Part shown: piece after piece, positions 9,553-18,141 of the stretch
Numbering within the stretch: position 1 is the first letter of the stretch
Layout of the letters: every line of letters begins with the position of its first letter
Origin: Arthrobacter sp. SDTb3-6
Lineage (GTDB): Bacteria > Actinomycetota > Actinomycetes > Actinomycetales > Micrococcaceae
Assembly (NCBI RefSeq): GCF_013376095.1
Contig: NZ_JAAMFN010000022.1
Location: 1-64,000 of the forward strand
Reading direction: 5' to 3'
DNA length: 64,000 bases
Translations under genes and position numbers: made by a program
Notes under the pieces: model-generated
Databases searched by the model: none
What the model was told of the DNA's origin: nothing
What the model saw: the letters and a program-made list of their open reading frames with translations, nothing else

Positions 9553-11244
9553 ATGACCCAAATGACCGAGCCCGGTCTGCTCGCCCCGCCCGCACTGGCG
9601 CCGGACACGCTGCGCATTGTCCCACTCGGCGGCATCGGCGAGATCGGTCGCAACATGACCGTCTTTGAAATTGACGGCAAGCTGCTCATTGTGGACTGCG
9701 GGGTGCTCTTCCCCGAGGAGGACCAGCCGGGCGTGGACCTGATCCTGCCGGACTTTTCCTACATTGAGGACCGTCTGGAGGACGTGGTGGGCGTGGTGCT
9801 CACCCACGGCCACGAGGACCACATCGGCGCCGTGCCCTACCTGCTGCGCCTGCGCAACGACATTCCCCTGATCGGTTCGCAGCTGACGCTGGCCTTCGTT
9901 GAAGCCAAGCTCACCGAGCACCGCCTCAAGCCCTGGACGCTGACGGTCATGGAAGGCCAGGTGGAGCAGTTCGGCCCGTTCCAGTGCGAATTCGTCGCCG
10001 TCAACCACTCCATCCCGGACGCCCTGGCCGTGTTCATCCGCACGGGCGGGGGCACCGTGCTGCACACCGGCGACTTCAAGATGGACCAGCTGCCGCTGGA
10101 CGGCCGGCGCACCGACCTGCGCCACCTGGCCCGCCTGGGCGAGGAAGGCGTGGACCTTTTCCTGGTGGATTCCACGAACGCCGACGTACCCGGCTTCACC
10201 ACCAGCGAGGCGGAGATCGGACCGACGCTGGAGGCGCTGTTCGGCCAGGCCGACAAGCGCATCATCGTGGCCAGCTTCTCCTCCCACGTCCACCGGGTCC
10301 AGCAGGTCCTCAACGCCGCCGTGCAGCACGACCGCAAGGTGGCCTTCGTGGGCCGCTCCATGGTCCGCAACATGGCCATTGCCGCGAAGCTGGGCTATCT
10401 GTCCGTGCCGGACAACGTGCTCGTGGACCTGAAAAACGTCAACCAGCTGCCGGACAGCCAGGTGGTGCTCATGTCCACCGGGTCCCAGGGCGAACCCATG
10501 GCCGCCCTGTCCCGCATGGCCAACGGGGACCACAAGATCGCGGTGGGCCAGGGCGACACCGTCATCCTGGCGTCCTCGCTGATCCCCGGCAACGAAAACG
10601 CCGTGTTCCGGATCATCAACGGCCTGCTCAAGCGCGGCGCCGACGTCATCCACAAGGGCACGGCCAAGGTGCACGTCTCCGGGCACGCAGCGGCCGGGGA
10701 GCTGCTGTACTGCTACAACCTCGTGGAGCCCAGGAATGTCATGCCGGTGCACGGGGAAACCCGCCACCTGATTGCCAACGGCAGGATCGCGCAGTCCTCC
10801 GGCGTGCCGGCCTCGAATGTGCTGTTGACCGGCGACGGCGCGGTGATCGACCTGGCCGCGGGCCGGGCGAGGATCGTCGGCCAGGTCGAATGCGGCTTCG
10901 TGTACGTCGATGGCCAGAGCGTGGGCGAAATCACCGACGAGGACCTCAAGGACCGGCGCATCCTTGGCGATGAAGGATTCATCTCCATTATCACCGTCGT
11001 CAACCGCTCCACGGGCAAGATCGTCTCCGGCCCGGACATCCACGCGCGGGGCATGGCCGAGGACGACGCCGTCTTTGACGAGATCAAGCCCAGGATCGCC
11101 GCCGCACTCGAGGAAGCCGTCACGGCCAGCACGGACCACACCACCCACCAGCTCCAGCAGGTGGTGCGCCGGGTGATCGGCACCTGGGTCAACCGCAGGC
11201 TCCGCCGCCGCCCCATGATCATCCCGGTGGTCCTGGAGGCCTAG
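9553..11244 (+). CDS. rnj: Ribonuclease J
   Basis: A metallo-beta-lactamase/beta-CASP ribonuclease for 5' exonucleolytic and endonucleolytic RNA turnover, at 563 residues a full-length family member. The zinc motif HGHEDH is at residues 85-90. Later beta-CASP motifs are SFSSHVHRVQQ, MSTGSQGEP and KVHVSGHA. The C-terminal domain after about residue 460 matches other RNase J proteins. It begins 2 nt after dapA. Confidence 0.95.
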   Translation: MTQMTEPGLLAPPALAPDTLRIVPLGGIGEIGRNMTVFEIDGKLLIVDCGVLFPEEDQPGVDLILPDFSYIEDRLEDVVGVVLTHGHEDHIGAVPYLLRLRNDIPLIGSQLTLAFVEAKLTEHRLKPWTLTVMEGQVEQFGPFQCEFVAVNHSIPDALAVFIRTGGGTVLHTGDFKMDQLPLDGRRTDLRHLARLGEEGVDLFLVDSTNADVPGFTTSEAEIGPTLEALFGQADKRIIVASFSSHVHRVQQVLNAAVQHDRKVAFVGRSMVRNMAIAAKLGYLSVPDNVLVDLKNVNQLPDSQVVLMSTGSQGEPMAALSRMANGDHKIAVGQGDTVILASSLIPGNENAVFRIINGLLKRGADVIHKGTAKVHVSGHAAAGELLYCYNLVEPRNVMPVHGETRHLIANGRIAQSSGVPASNVLLTGDGAVIDLAAGRARIVGQVECGFVYVDGQSVGEITDEDLKDRRILGDEGFISIITVVNRSTGKIVSGPDIHARGMAEDDAVFDEIKPRIAAALEEAVTASTDHTTHQLQQVVRRVIGTWVNRRLRRRPMIIPVVLEA

Positions 11245-11299
11245 CCCGCCACCACTGCCGCCGGGAGCGGAAATCCGCGGAAAGTTGCGCCAAACAAGG

Positions 11300-11305
11300 T
11301 AGCTT
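11300..11305 (+). promoter_or_regulatory. -10 element of a probable leaderless ftsK promoter
   Basis: TAGCTT ends 7 nt before the ftsK ATG at 11313. No Shine-Dalgarno is present. Confidence 0.45.
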
Positions 11306-11312
11306 TAAGGTT

Positions 11313-14180
11313 ATGGCGACTCGTTCTTCCCCCGCTCGCGCGTCCGCCGGCAAGCAAGGTGGCAGTTCCACGCGCCCTGCGAAGACCGCCAAAATGCCGA
11401 GCGCCCGCAGCAGGCAATCCGTTCCCGAACCGCAGCATGTCTGGCCGGTGCGCTTTGCCGTCGGCATCTGGCAGGGGCTCGGACACCTCGTCGGCGGGGC
11501 GGTGCGCCGCATGGGCGCCGACGTCAGCGGCATCGCCCACGAGGAGCGGCGCGACGGCAGCGGGCTGTTCTTCATCCTGCTCGCGGCCCTGATCGCCACC
11601 TTCGAGTGGTGGGGCCTGGCCGGCGGCCTGGCCGACGCCGTCCACGGCGTCTTCCAGGGGACCTTCGGCTGGTTCGCGGCCATGTTGCCGCCCATGTTGC
11701 TGATCTTTGCCATCCTGGTCTTCCGCCAGCCGGGCAATGTCCGCGCCAACAACCGGGTGGCCATCGGGTTTTCCCTCATGATCATTTCCGGCTGCGCCCT
11801 GGCCCACGTGGCCGGCGGCATGCCGGACGCCGCCAGCGGCTTTGCCGGCGTCAGCCGGGCCGGAGGCATGGTCGGCATGATCGCCGGCGGCCTGGTCGCC
11901 GCGGCCAGCCCCGTGCTGGCCATCGCCGTGTTCTCCATCCTGGCCTTCTTCAGCGTCCTGATCCTCACGGCCACGCCCCTGCGCCACATCCCGGACCGGC
12001 TGCGGGCGCTCTACACGCAGCTGGTGGGTGCGGGCCCGCAGTACGATCCCGCGGACAACGGCCACGACCAGAGCTACCTGTACGACCGTGACGGCCTCCC
12101 CAAGGAGAAGAAGTCCCGGGCCCTGCGCGGCCGCAAGAAGGCCGCCGCCGAGGCCCTGGAAGCCGGCCGTGACACCGACGGTGCGTTCGAGACCGCGCTG
12201 GTGGACGCGGACGACGACGATGCCCTGCCCACGGCGCCGGCCGCGCCTTCCCTGCCACCGGGCGTCCGGCGCCCCACGCGTGACGAGCTGGCCGCGGACA
12301 AGATCAAGGCACGCCAGGGGCTGCCCACCACGGCCGGCGGCCGTGGGGCCGCTGACGGCCACGGCCCCGAAGCGGTCACCGAGGCCATCGGGATCGTCGC
12401 CGCCAACGCCGCAACCCACGCCATCCCGGCCGCTCCCACCACCTTGCCCGCGCCCATTCCGGCACGGTCGGAACAACTGCAGCTCTCCGGCGACGTCACC
12501 TACACCCTGCCGGAATCGGAGTTCCTGCCGGCCGGTCCGCCAGGGAAGGAAGCCACGGAGGCGAACGACGCCGTCGTGGCCGCGCTGACCGACACCCTGA
12601 ACCAGTTCAACGTGGACGCGGCCGTCACCGGCTTCAGCCGCGGCCCCACCGTCACGCGGTACGAAATTGAGCTGGCCCCGGGCACCAAGGTGGAGCGGGT
12701 CACCGCCCTGAGCAAGAACATCTCCTACGCGGTGGCGTCCTCGGACGTGCGCATCCTCAGCCCCATCCCCGGCAAGAGCGCCATCGGCATTGAAATCCCC
12801 AACGCGGACAAGGAAATCGTGGTGCTCGGCGACGTGCTCCGCTCCGCCAACGCCCGCCGCACCGACCACCCCATGGTGATGGGCGTCGGAAAGGACGTCG
12901 AGGGCGGCTTCGTCGTGGCGAACCTGGCAAAGATGCCCCACCTGCTCGTGGCCGGCGCCACCGGCGCCGGAAAGTCCTCCTTCGTCAACTCCATGATCAC
13001 CTCCATCCTTATGCGGGCCACGCCCGACGAGGTCCGCATGGTCATGGTGGACCCCAAACGGGTGGAACTGACCGCCTACGAAGGCGTGCCGCACCTGATC
13101 ACCCCCATCATCACGAACCCGAAGAAGGCCGCCGAGGCGCTCCAGTGGGTGGTGCGGGAGATGGACCAGCGCTACGACGACCTCGCCAACTACGGCTTCA
13201 AGCACATTGATGAGTTCAACAAGGCCGTCAAGGCCGGCAAGGTCCACCCGCCCGTGGACTCCAAGCGCGTCATCCGCCCGTACCCGTACCTGCTGGTGAT
13301 CGTGGACGAGCTCGCCGACCTGATGATGGTGGCCCCCCGCGACGTGGAGGATTCCATTGTCCGCATCACCCAGCTGGCCCGTGCCGCCGGCATCCACCTG
13401 GTGCTGGCCACCCAGCGTCCGTCCGTGGACGTGGTGACCGGCCTGATCAAGGCCAACGTCCCGTCCCGCATGGCGTTTGCCACCTCCTCCGTCACCGACT
13501 CCCGCGTGGTCCTGGACCAGCCCGGCGCCGAGAAGCTGCTGGGCCAGGGTGACGCCCTGTTCCTGCCCATGGGCAAGTCCAAGCCCATGCGCGTCCAGGG
13601 CGCCTGGGTCACGGAAGCGGAAATCAAGCGCGTCGTGGACCACGTCAAGGGCCAGCTCACCGTCCACTACCGCGACGACGTGGCCGTGGAAGCGCCCAAG
13701 AAGCAGATCGACGACGACATCGGGGACGATCTGGAGGTGCTGCTGCAGGCCACCGAACTGGTGGTCACCACGCAGTTCGGTTCCACCTCGATGCTCCAGC
13801 GCAAGCTGCGCGTCGGTTTCGCCAAGGCCGGGCGCCTCATGGACCTGCTGGAGTCCCGGGGTGTGGTGGGCCCGTCCGAAGGCTCCAAGGCCCGCGACGT
13901 CCTCGTCAAGCCCGACGACCTTGCCGCCACCCTCGCCGCCATCCGCGGCGACGGCCCCGTGCCGGCCGGTCCGGGCGGCGACGGGGAGCCCGACGGCGGC
14001 GAGGCGCCCGCCGTCGACCCGATGACCGCGGCCCTGGCGGAGAACGCGAACGCCAACCATGGCTGGGGCACCGACCTGGTGGCCGAGGACCTGGCCGGCC
14101 GTCCCGAAGCCGTGGACTACTACGACGGGGACGACTCCGACGACGACGGCGAGGACGCCTGGTCGCTGACGGGCCGGTAG
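11313..14180 (+). CDS. ftsK: DNA translocase FtsK
   Basis: A 955-residue septal DNA pump that clears and aligns the chromosome during division. The N-terminal third has about four membrane segments (about residues 88-225). A charged linker with many Ala, Asp and Pro residues follows. The motor has Walker A GATGAGKSS (Lys 554) and Walker B LLVIVDELADLMM. The C-terminal gamma winged helix (LQRKLRVGFAKAGRLMDLLESRGVVG), which reads polar DNA sequences in the family, is intact. A short acidic tail ends the protein. The neighbours rnj and pgsA are typical. Confidence 0.96.
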   Translation: MATRSSPARASAGKQGGSSTRPAKTAKMPSARSRQSVPEPQHVWPVRFAVGIWQGLGHLVGGAVRRMGADVSGIAHEERRDGSGLFFILLAALIATFEWWGLAGGLADAVHGVFQGTFGWFAAMLPPMLLIFAILVFRQPGNVRANNRVAIGFSLMIISGCALAHVAGGMPDAASGFAGVSRAGGMVGMIAGGLVAAASPVLAIAVFSILAFFSVLILTATPLRHIPDRLRALYTQLVGAGPQYDPADNGHDQSYLYDRDGLPKEKKSRALRGRKKAAAEALEAGRDTDGAFETALVDADDDDALPTAPAAPSLPPGVRRPTRDELAADKIKARQGLPTTAGGRGAADGHGPEAVTEAIGIVAANAATHAIPAAPTTLPAPIPARSEQLQLSGDVTYTLPESEFLPAGPPGKEATEANDAVVAALTDTLNQFNVDAAVTGFSRGPTVTRYEIELAPGTKVERVTALSKNISYAVASSDVRILSPIPGKSAIGIEIPNADKEIVVLGDVLRSANARRTDHPMVMGVGKDVEGGFVVANLAKMPHLLVAGATGAGKSSFVNSMITSILMRATPDEVRMVMVDPKRVELTAYEGVPHLITPIITNPKKAAEALQWVVREMDQRYDDLANYGFKHIDEFNKAVKAGKVHPPVDSKRVIRPYPYLLVIVDELADLMMVAPRDVEDSIVRITQLARAAGIHLVLATQRPSVDVVTGLIKANVPSRMAFATSSVTDSRVVLDQPGAEKLLGQGDALFLPMGKSKPMRVQGAWVTEAEIKRVVDHVKGQLTVHYRDDVAVEAPKKQIDDDIGDDLEVLLQATELVVTTQFGSTSMLQRKLRVGFAKAGRLMDLLESRGVVGPSEGSKARDVLVKPDDLAATLAAIRGDGPVPAGPGGDGEPDGGEAPAVDPMTAALAENANANHGWGTDLVAEDLAGRPEAVDYYDGDDSDDDGEDAWSLTGR

Positions 14181-14211
14181 GCCCGCCTAGCTGCCCGGCA
14201 CGGAATGGCGA

Positions 14212-14217
14212 TAGCCT
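14212..14217 (+). promoter_or_regulatory. -10 element of a probable leaderless pgsA promoter
   Basis: TAGCCT ends 6 nt before the GTG start at 14224. There is no Shine-Dalgarno. Confidence 0.45.
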
Positions 14218-14223
14218 TGCACC

Positions 14224-14823
14224 GTGACCGATAACGCCGCGCCCGTGCCTGCCAGCCCTTCAAACTGGAACCTGCCCAACGCCCTGACCCTGCTGCGCAT
14301 CGTGCTGGTGCCGTTCTTCATCTGGTTCTTCCTGGCCGACGACGGCCGCTACGGCTGGTGGCGCTGGGCGGCCGTGGTGGTGTTCCTGGTTGCCATCTAC
14401 ACCGACAAGCTCGACGGCGACATCGCCCGGGCACGCGGGCTCATCACGAGCTTTGGCAAGATCGCGGACCCGATCGCGGACAAGCTGCTGATTGGCTCGG
14501 CCCTCATCATGCTGTCCGCCACGGGGGAGCTGTGGTGGTGGGTCACCATTGTGATGCTGGTCCGGGAAGTCGGCATCACGGCCCTGCGGTTCGTGGTGAT
14601 CCGCTACGGCGTCATGGCCGCGTCCAAGGGCGGCAAGCTCAAGACCGTGCTGCAGACGGTGGCCATATTTGTCTACCTGCTGCCGGTCACCCCGGCCACG
14701 CCGTGGCTGTCCGTCGTCGCGCTGGTCATCATGCTGGCCGCGCTGGCCGTCACCGTGGTCACGGGGGCCGACTACCTGATTAAGGCCGTGCAGCTGCGCA
14801 ACGCCGGCCGCGGGGCTAAGTAG
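14224..14823 (+). CDS. pgsA: CDP-diacylglycerol-glycerol-3-phosphate 3-phosphatidyltransferase
   Basis: This membrane enzyme makes phosphatidylglycerol phosphate. Its 199 residues contain several transmembrane segments and the CDP-alcohol phosphotransferase signature: DG and AR in LDGDIARARG, then G, D and D in SFGKIADPIADK. The N-terminal NWNLPNALTLLRI is characteristic. The GTG start follows a TAGCCT -10 by 6 nt. It is followed 2 nt later by cinA, as in many actinobacteria (pgsA-cinA-clgR-recA). Confidence 0.93.
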   Translation: MTDNAAPVPASPSNWNLPNALTLLRIVLVPFFIWFFLADDGRYGWWRWAAVVVFLVAIYTDKLDGDIARARGLITSFGKIADPIADKLLIGSALIMLSATGELWWWVTIVMLVREVGITALRFVVIRYGVMAASKGGKLKTVLQTVAIFVYLLPVTPATPWLSVVALVIMLAALAVTVVTGADYLIKAVQLRNAGRGAK

Positions 14824-14825
14824 CC

Positions 14826-15323
14826 GTGGCGGTTCCGGGCATGGACCTGGCCGCCCTGGTGGCCGACGCCACGGCGGCGGGCCTGAGCGTGGCGACTGCG
14901 GAGTCCCTGACAGGCGGGCTGCTGGCCGCCACCCTGGTCGACGTGCCGGGCGCGTCCGGCATGCTCAACGGCGGCGTGGTCGCCTACCAAAACGAGGTCA
15001 AGGTGCGCGCGCTGGGCGTCCCCTCCGAACTTTTGGCCGAACACGGCGCGGTCGATGCCCGGGTGGCCTGCGCCATGGCCCTGGGCGCCTGCCATGTGGC
15101 GGGCGCCCGGGTGGGCCTGTCCACCACCGGGGTGGCCGGCCCCGAGCCGCACCAGGGCAAGGCCGTGGGGCATGTGTTCATCGGCGTGGCCATCGACGGG
15201 GAGGTGCAGGCCTACGAATACCACTTTGGCGGTGACCGGGCCATGGTCCGCCAGCAGGCTGTCGACGAGGCACTTGCGCTGCTCCACCAGGTGGTCGCCG
15301 CGGCCCGGGAACAAAAGTTGTGA
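14826..15323 (+). CDS. cinA: CinA-family protein, nicotinamide-nucleotide amidohydrolase type
   Basis: This 165-residue protein is the C-terminal CinA domain alone (PncC type), without the N-terminal MoCF-like domain of longer CinA. The family deamidates nicotinamide mononucleotide in pyridine nucleotide recycling. Motifs are TAESLTGGLLAATLVDVPGAS near the N-terminus, GGVVAYQNEVK, and LSTTGVAGPEPHQGK. It starts 2 nt after pgsA and leads to clgR. The sequence does not test a role in DNA uptake. Confidence 0.9.
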   Translation: MAVPGMDLAALVADATAAGLSVATAESLTGGLLAATLVDVPGASGMLNGGVVAYQNEVKVRALGVPSELLAEHGAVDARVACAMALGACHVAGARVGLSTTGVAGPEPHQGKAVGHVFIGVAIDGEVQAYEYHFGGDRAMVRQQAVDEALALLHQVVAAAREQKL

Positions 15324-15396
15324 CCGAATAGTTAGTGATAGTGAACGCATTGGTTGGTGTATGCCCCTAGGATGGGATGACCAACTGGGGTGTGGC

Positions 15397-15417
15397 CTTT
15401 TCGGAACAGCCGAAGAG
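15397..15417. promoter_or_regulatory. Inverted repeat in the clgR promoter region (possible operator)
   Basis: CTTTTCGG and CCGAAGAG form an 8-bp inverted repeat (one G-T pair) around AACAG. It lies just upstream of an AT-rich -10-like stretch (GATAAATATAAAT, 15418-15430). It could be an operator, perhaps for ClgR itself, but it does not match the CGC...GCG half sites I remember for ClgR. There is no T-run, so a terminator is less likely. Confidence 0.35.
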
Positions 15418-15545
15418 GATAAATATAAATTGCGAGGAGCAAGGCGATAACGATGGTGAAACAACCCGTATCCGTAAACGGCGTGGTGCGCTGGCGGGAT
15501 GTGGGTTTGGCGGATGAGGCAAAGCATCAGCAGAAGGAGCGCAAA

Positions 15546-15893
15546 ATGGTGGTTCTACGCCACGAGATTGGAGACGTCCTTCGGGATGTACGCCAGCGTC
15601 AAGGCCGCACACTCCGCGAAGTCTCACACAACGCACGCGTCTCACTCGGCTACCTGAGCGAGGTGGAGCGCGGGCAGAAGGAAGCTTCGTCCGAGCTGCT
15701 GTCCTCAATCTGCTCTGCCTTGGATGTGCCCCTCTCACTCATGCTCCGTGAAGTGAGCGACCGTTTGGCCATCGCCGAAGGCGTGGCCGTCCCGGACACC
15801 GTTCCGCAGGAGTTCGCGGCCCGCTATGGCCGCGACCTCAACGAGGAACTCTCCGACGAACTGCGCAAGGGACTCATGTCCAACGCCTACTAG
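15546..15893 (+). CDS. clgR: XRE-type regulator ClgR
   Basis: A 115-residue helix-turn-helix activator. In actinobacteria ClgR controls clp protease and other stress genes. The HTH is [26 protein letters not shown] at about residues 21-46. The start at 15546 has a good Shine-Dalgarno (AAGGAG, 7 nt spacing); a longer in-frame reading from 15453 lacks one and has a non-conserved N-terminus. The C-terminus is hydrophobic-polar (MSNAY), in keeping with ClgR being a Clp substrate in relatives. It follows cinA after 222 nt and ends in a strong shared terminator. Confidence 0.88.
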   Translation: MVVLRHEIGDVLRDVRQRQGRTLREVSHNARVSLGYLSEVERGQKEASSELLSSICSALDVPLSLMLREVSDRLAIAEGVAVPDTVPQEFAARYGRDLNEELSDELRKGLMSNAY

Positions 15894-15979
15894 GCGCCCA
15901 CGGCGCCTGGACCGGCACTTGCCGAATAAGGCTGCCGCCCCGGCCCCCAACCGGAACGCGGCCCCGAATTTAGTTTTAG

Positions 15980-16005
15980 TCAAGCCCCGCGGTGTGTGGG
16001 CTTGA
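15980..16005. repeat. Small inverted repeat before the clgR terminator
   Basis: TCAAGCCC and GGGCTTGA form an 8-bp perfect stem around a 10-nt loop, immediately before the larger terminator hairpin. It may help termination or protect the mRNA 3' end. Confidence 0.4.
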
Positions 16006-16010
16006 GACGA

Positions 16011-16045
16011 AAAGCGGCCCCCGCCCCCTGGGCGGGGGCCGCTTT
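16011..16045. terminator. Strong bidirectional terminator between clgR and the MarR gene
   Basis: A perfect 16-bp stem (AAAGCGGCCCCCGCCC pairing with 16030-16045) around a 3-nt loop. The outer A/T triplets serve as short T-tracts in both directions, fitting the convergent genes on either side. Confidence 0.9.
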
Positions 16046-16064
16046 GCTGCGTCAGGGCAACTGC

Positions 16065-16550
16065 TCAGCGGGCGGCGTCATCGTTGAGCCTGGCGATAAG
16101 CTCCGCCAGGGTGGTGAGGTCCTTGGGGTCCCAATGGGCCAGCAGGCTGTGGAAGGCCCGCTGCCGGCCGTCATGGACCTCGCGCATCTTGGCCAGGCCC
16201 TGGGGCGTGAGCTCAATCAGCTGGGCCCGCCCATCGCGGGGGTCCGCTTCCTTGCGGACGAGCCCCACGCTTTCCAGAAAGCTGATCTGCCGGCTCACCG
16301 ACGGCTTCCCCACACCAATGCACCGGGCCAGCTCCGTCAGGCGCATGCCGCCCTGTTTCAGGAGGACGGACAGCAGCCCGTAGGCGGCCGGCTCAAGGTC
16401 GGGGTGCACGCTGCGGGACAGGGAGTGGCTCGTGGCGCGGGCACGGCGCCACAAGAGGCTCAGCTCAACTTCCAGTACCTCAATGGCCGACTGGGTCTCG
16501 GCGGGGAGGGGCGGACTGGCGTTGCCGTCCGGCGCAGCTTCTGTGGTCAT
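16065..16550 (-). CDS. MarR-family transcriptional regulator
   Basis: A 161-residue winged-helix repressor of unknown ligand. The core is LLSVLLKQGGMRLTELARCIGVGKPSVSRQISFLESVGLVRKEADPRDGRAQLIELT, with the recognition helix and the DxR wing typical of MarR. An N-terminal tail of about 25 residues is low complexity. It stands alone, converging on clgR and divergent from DUF3046. A TAGACT -10 six bases before the ATG suggests leaderless transcription. Its targets cannot be deduced from the window. Confidence 0.88.
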   Translation of the reverse strand: MTTEAAPDGNASPPLPAETQSAIEVLEVELSLLWRRARATSHSLSRSVHPDLEPAAYGLLSVLLKQGGMRLTELARCIGVGKPSVSRQISFLESVGLVRKEADPRDGRAQLIELTPQGLAKMREVHDGRQRAFHSLLAHWDPKDLTTLAELIARLNDDAAR

Positions 16551-16556
16551 GGCCCA

Positions 16557-16562
16557 AGTCTA
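16557..16562 (-). promoter_or_regulatory. -10 element of a probable leaderless MarR-gene promoter
   Basis: Minus-strand TAGACT ends 6 nt before the ATG at 16550. Confidence 0.45.
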
Positions 16563-16608
16563 GCTATTCGCCGCCTGCCGGCAGGCCCGGCCGTGCGAGA
16601 ATGGAACT

Positions 16609-16830
16609 GTGCGAGTAAGCGAATTTTGGCGATTGATGGACGACGAGTTCACCCCGGGGTATTCCCGGGTGCTGGCCAGGGAACTGCACCTGACGGGAGT
16701 GGGCGGGAAGACGGCCCTGGATGCCCTCTCGGCCGGGTACGATCCCCGGGAGGTCTGGCTGGAAGTGTGCCAGATGCAGGACGTGCCGCAGTCGCGGAGG
16801 CTGGGGCGCGACATCCCCGTGAAGAAATAG
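16609..16830 (+). CDS. DUF3046 small protein upstream of recA
   Basis: A 73-residue actinobacterial protein of unknown function (DUF3046). It reads MRVSEFWRLMDDEF at the start, TALDALSAGYDPREVWLEVCQ in the middle, and is predicted mostly helical. Its regular position just upstream of recA is a known actinobacterial gene-order feature; no role is established that I know of. The GTG start follows a GAGAAT -10-like motif by 6 nt, so it may be leaderless. A separate promoter region for recA follows. Confidence 0.85.
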   Translation: MRVSEFWRLMDDEFTPGYSRVLARELHLTGVGGKTALDALSAGYDPREVWLEVCQMQDVPQSRRLGRDIPVKK

Positions 16831-16864
16831 CAGCACCCCCGACGGCGACACGCCGCACCGGGAC

Positions 16865-16880
16865 TCGAAGATCTATTCGA
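16865..16880. promoter_or_regulatory. LexA (SOS) box upstream of recA
   Basis: TCGAAGATCTATTCGA keeps both outer arms (TCGAA...TTCGA) of the actinobacterial LexA palindrome TCGAACATATGTTCGA; the six central bases differ. It lies about 200 nt before the recA start. A weaker half-site (CGAACAAGTTTTC) follows at 16916-16928. Confidence 0.7.
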
Positions 16881-16965
16881 GCACGCCTACAATTGAACCG
16901 GCGGGTATGGCGGGGACGAACAAGTTTTCCACATATTCGGCCGCAGGGCCGGACCGGACCGGACA

Positions 16966-16988
16966 ATGTCAGAGCCTTGAACTAGCGT
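16966..16988 (+). promoter_or_regulatory. PafBC-type (RecA-NDp) promoter motif for recA
   Basis: ATGTCAGAG (16966-16974), eight bases, then TAGCGT (16983-16988). The mycobacterial motif for LexA-independent DNA-damage promoters is TTGTCRGTG, eight bases, TANNNT. The spacing is exact and the -35-like block differs at two positions. This predicts a second, PafBC-dependent recA transcript starting near 16995. Confidence 0.65.
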
Positions 16989-17081
16989 TTTAAGTAATTA
17001 AACCAACACCCGCCGGCTGCGCACCACGAGCAGCCCGGACGGGGCCGATGAATCGGCACAGATGAAAGACCGAGGTGAACC

Positions 17082-18134
17082 ATGGCTGCTCCTGCAGACC
17101 GTGAAAAGGCGCTGGCCGCAGCACTGGCCCAGATCGACAAGCAGTACGGCAAGGGTTCGGTCATGCGGCTGGGCGACGACGTCAGGGCCCCAATTGAAGT
17201 CATCCCCACCGGCTCCATTGCCCTGGACGTCGCCCTGGGCATTGGCGGGCTGCCCCGTGGCCGCGTCGTGGAGATCTACGGCCCGGAATCGTCGGGTAAG
17301 ACCACCGTGGCCCTGCACGCCGTGGCGAACGCGCAGAAGAACGGCGGCATTGCGGCGTTCATCGACGCCGAGCACGCCCTGGACCCGGACTATGCCGCCA
17401 AGCTCGGCGTGGACACCGACGCCCTTCTGGTGTCGCAGCCGGACACGGGCGAGCAGGCCCTGGAAATCATGGACATGCTGATCGGCTCCGGCTCCCTGGA
17501 CGTCATCGTCATCGACTCCGTGGCAGCACTGGTCCCGCGCGCCGAAATTGAAGGCGACATGGGCGACAGCCACGTCGGCCTGCAGGCCCGGCTCATGAGC
17601 CAGGCGCTGCGCAAGATCACCGGGCGCCTGAGCCAGACCAAGACCACCGCCATCTTCATCAACCAGCTGCGCGAAAAGATCGGCGTGTTCTTCGGCAGCC
17701 CGGAGACCACCACGGGCGGAAAGGCGTTGAAGTTCTACGCCTCCATCCGCATCGACGTCCGCCGCATCCAGACCCTGAAGGAAGGGTCCGACGCCGTCGG
17801 AAACCGTACCAAGGCCAAGGTCGTCAAGAACAAGATGGCCCCGCCCTTCAAGATTGCCGAGTTCGACATCATCTACGGCCAGGGCATTTCCCGCGAAGGC
17901 GGGATTATCGACATGGGCGTGGAGCACGGCATCATCCGCAAGTCGGGATCATGGTTTACCTATGACGGGGACCAGCTGGGGCAGGGCATGGAGAATTCCC
18001 GCCGTTTCCTGCGCGACAACCCGGAACTCGCCGCGGAACTCGAGCGCCTGATCAAGGAGAAGCTGGGTGTGGGCGTCGCCGCTGAACCTGAAGCGGAGGC
18101 AGCACCGAAGCTGAAGGCCGTCGACGGCTTCTAG
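17082..18134 (+). CDS. recA: Recombinase RecA
   Basis: The central strand-exchange protein and LexA coprotease, 350 residues, a normal length with no intein. Walker A is GPESSGKTT (about residues 67-75), Walker B is [14 protein letters not shown], and loop L2 includes [20 protein letters not shown]. The N-terminal [31 protein letters not shown] is typical. The ATG follows GAGGTGA. The upstream region carries both a LexA box and a PafBC-type promoter, and recX follows after 7 nt. Confidence 0.98.
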   Translation: MAAPADREKALAAALAQIDKQYGKGSVMRLGDDVRAPIEVIPTGSIALDVALGIGGLPRGRVVEIYGPESSGKTTVALHAVANAQKNGGIAAFIDAEHALDPDYAAKLGVDTDALLVSQPDTGEQALEIMDMLIGSGSLDVIVIDSVAALVPRAEIEGDMGDSHVGLQARLMSQALRKITGRLSQTKTTAIFINQLREKIGVFFGSPETTTGGKALKFYASIRIDVRRIQTLKEGSDAVGNRTKAKVVKNKMAPPFKIAEFDIIYGQGISREGGIIDMGVEHGIIRKSGSWFTYDGDQLGQGMENSRRFLRDNPELAAELERLIKEKLGVGVAAEPEAEAAPKLKAVDGF

Positions 18135-18141
18135 GCACCCC

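Noticed and set aside
9214-11148. 644-codon minus-strand frame opposite rnj
   Set aside because: Shadow frame; RNase J on the plus strand carries all catalytic motifs.
11241-14060. Long open frame (939 codons) on the minus strand opposite ftsK
   Set aside because: It mirrors ftsK codon structure; such antisense frames are common at this GC. The translation is Gly/His/Val-rich with no domain, and the plus-strand FtsK motifs are complete.
15996-16985. 329-codon plus-strand frame crossing the MarR gene and DUF3046
   Set aside because: It crosses a terminator and two better supported genes and has no domain.
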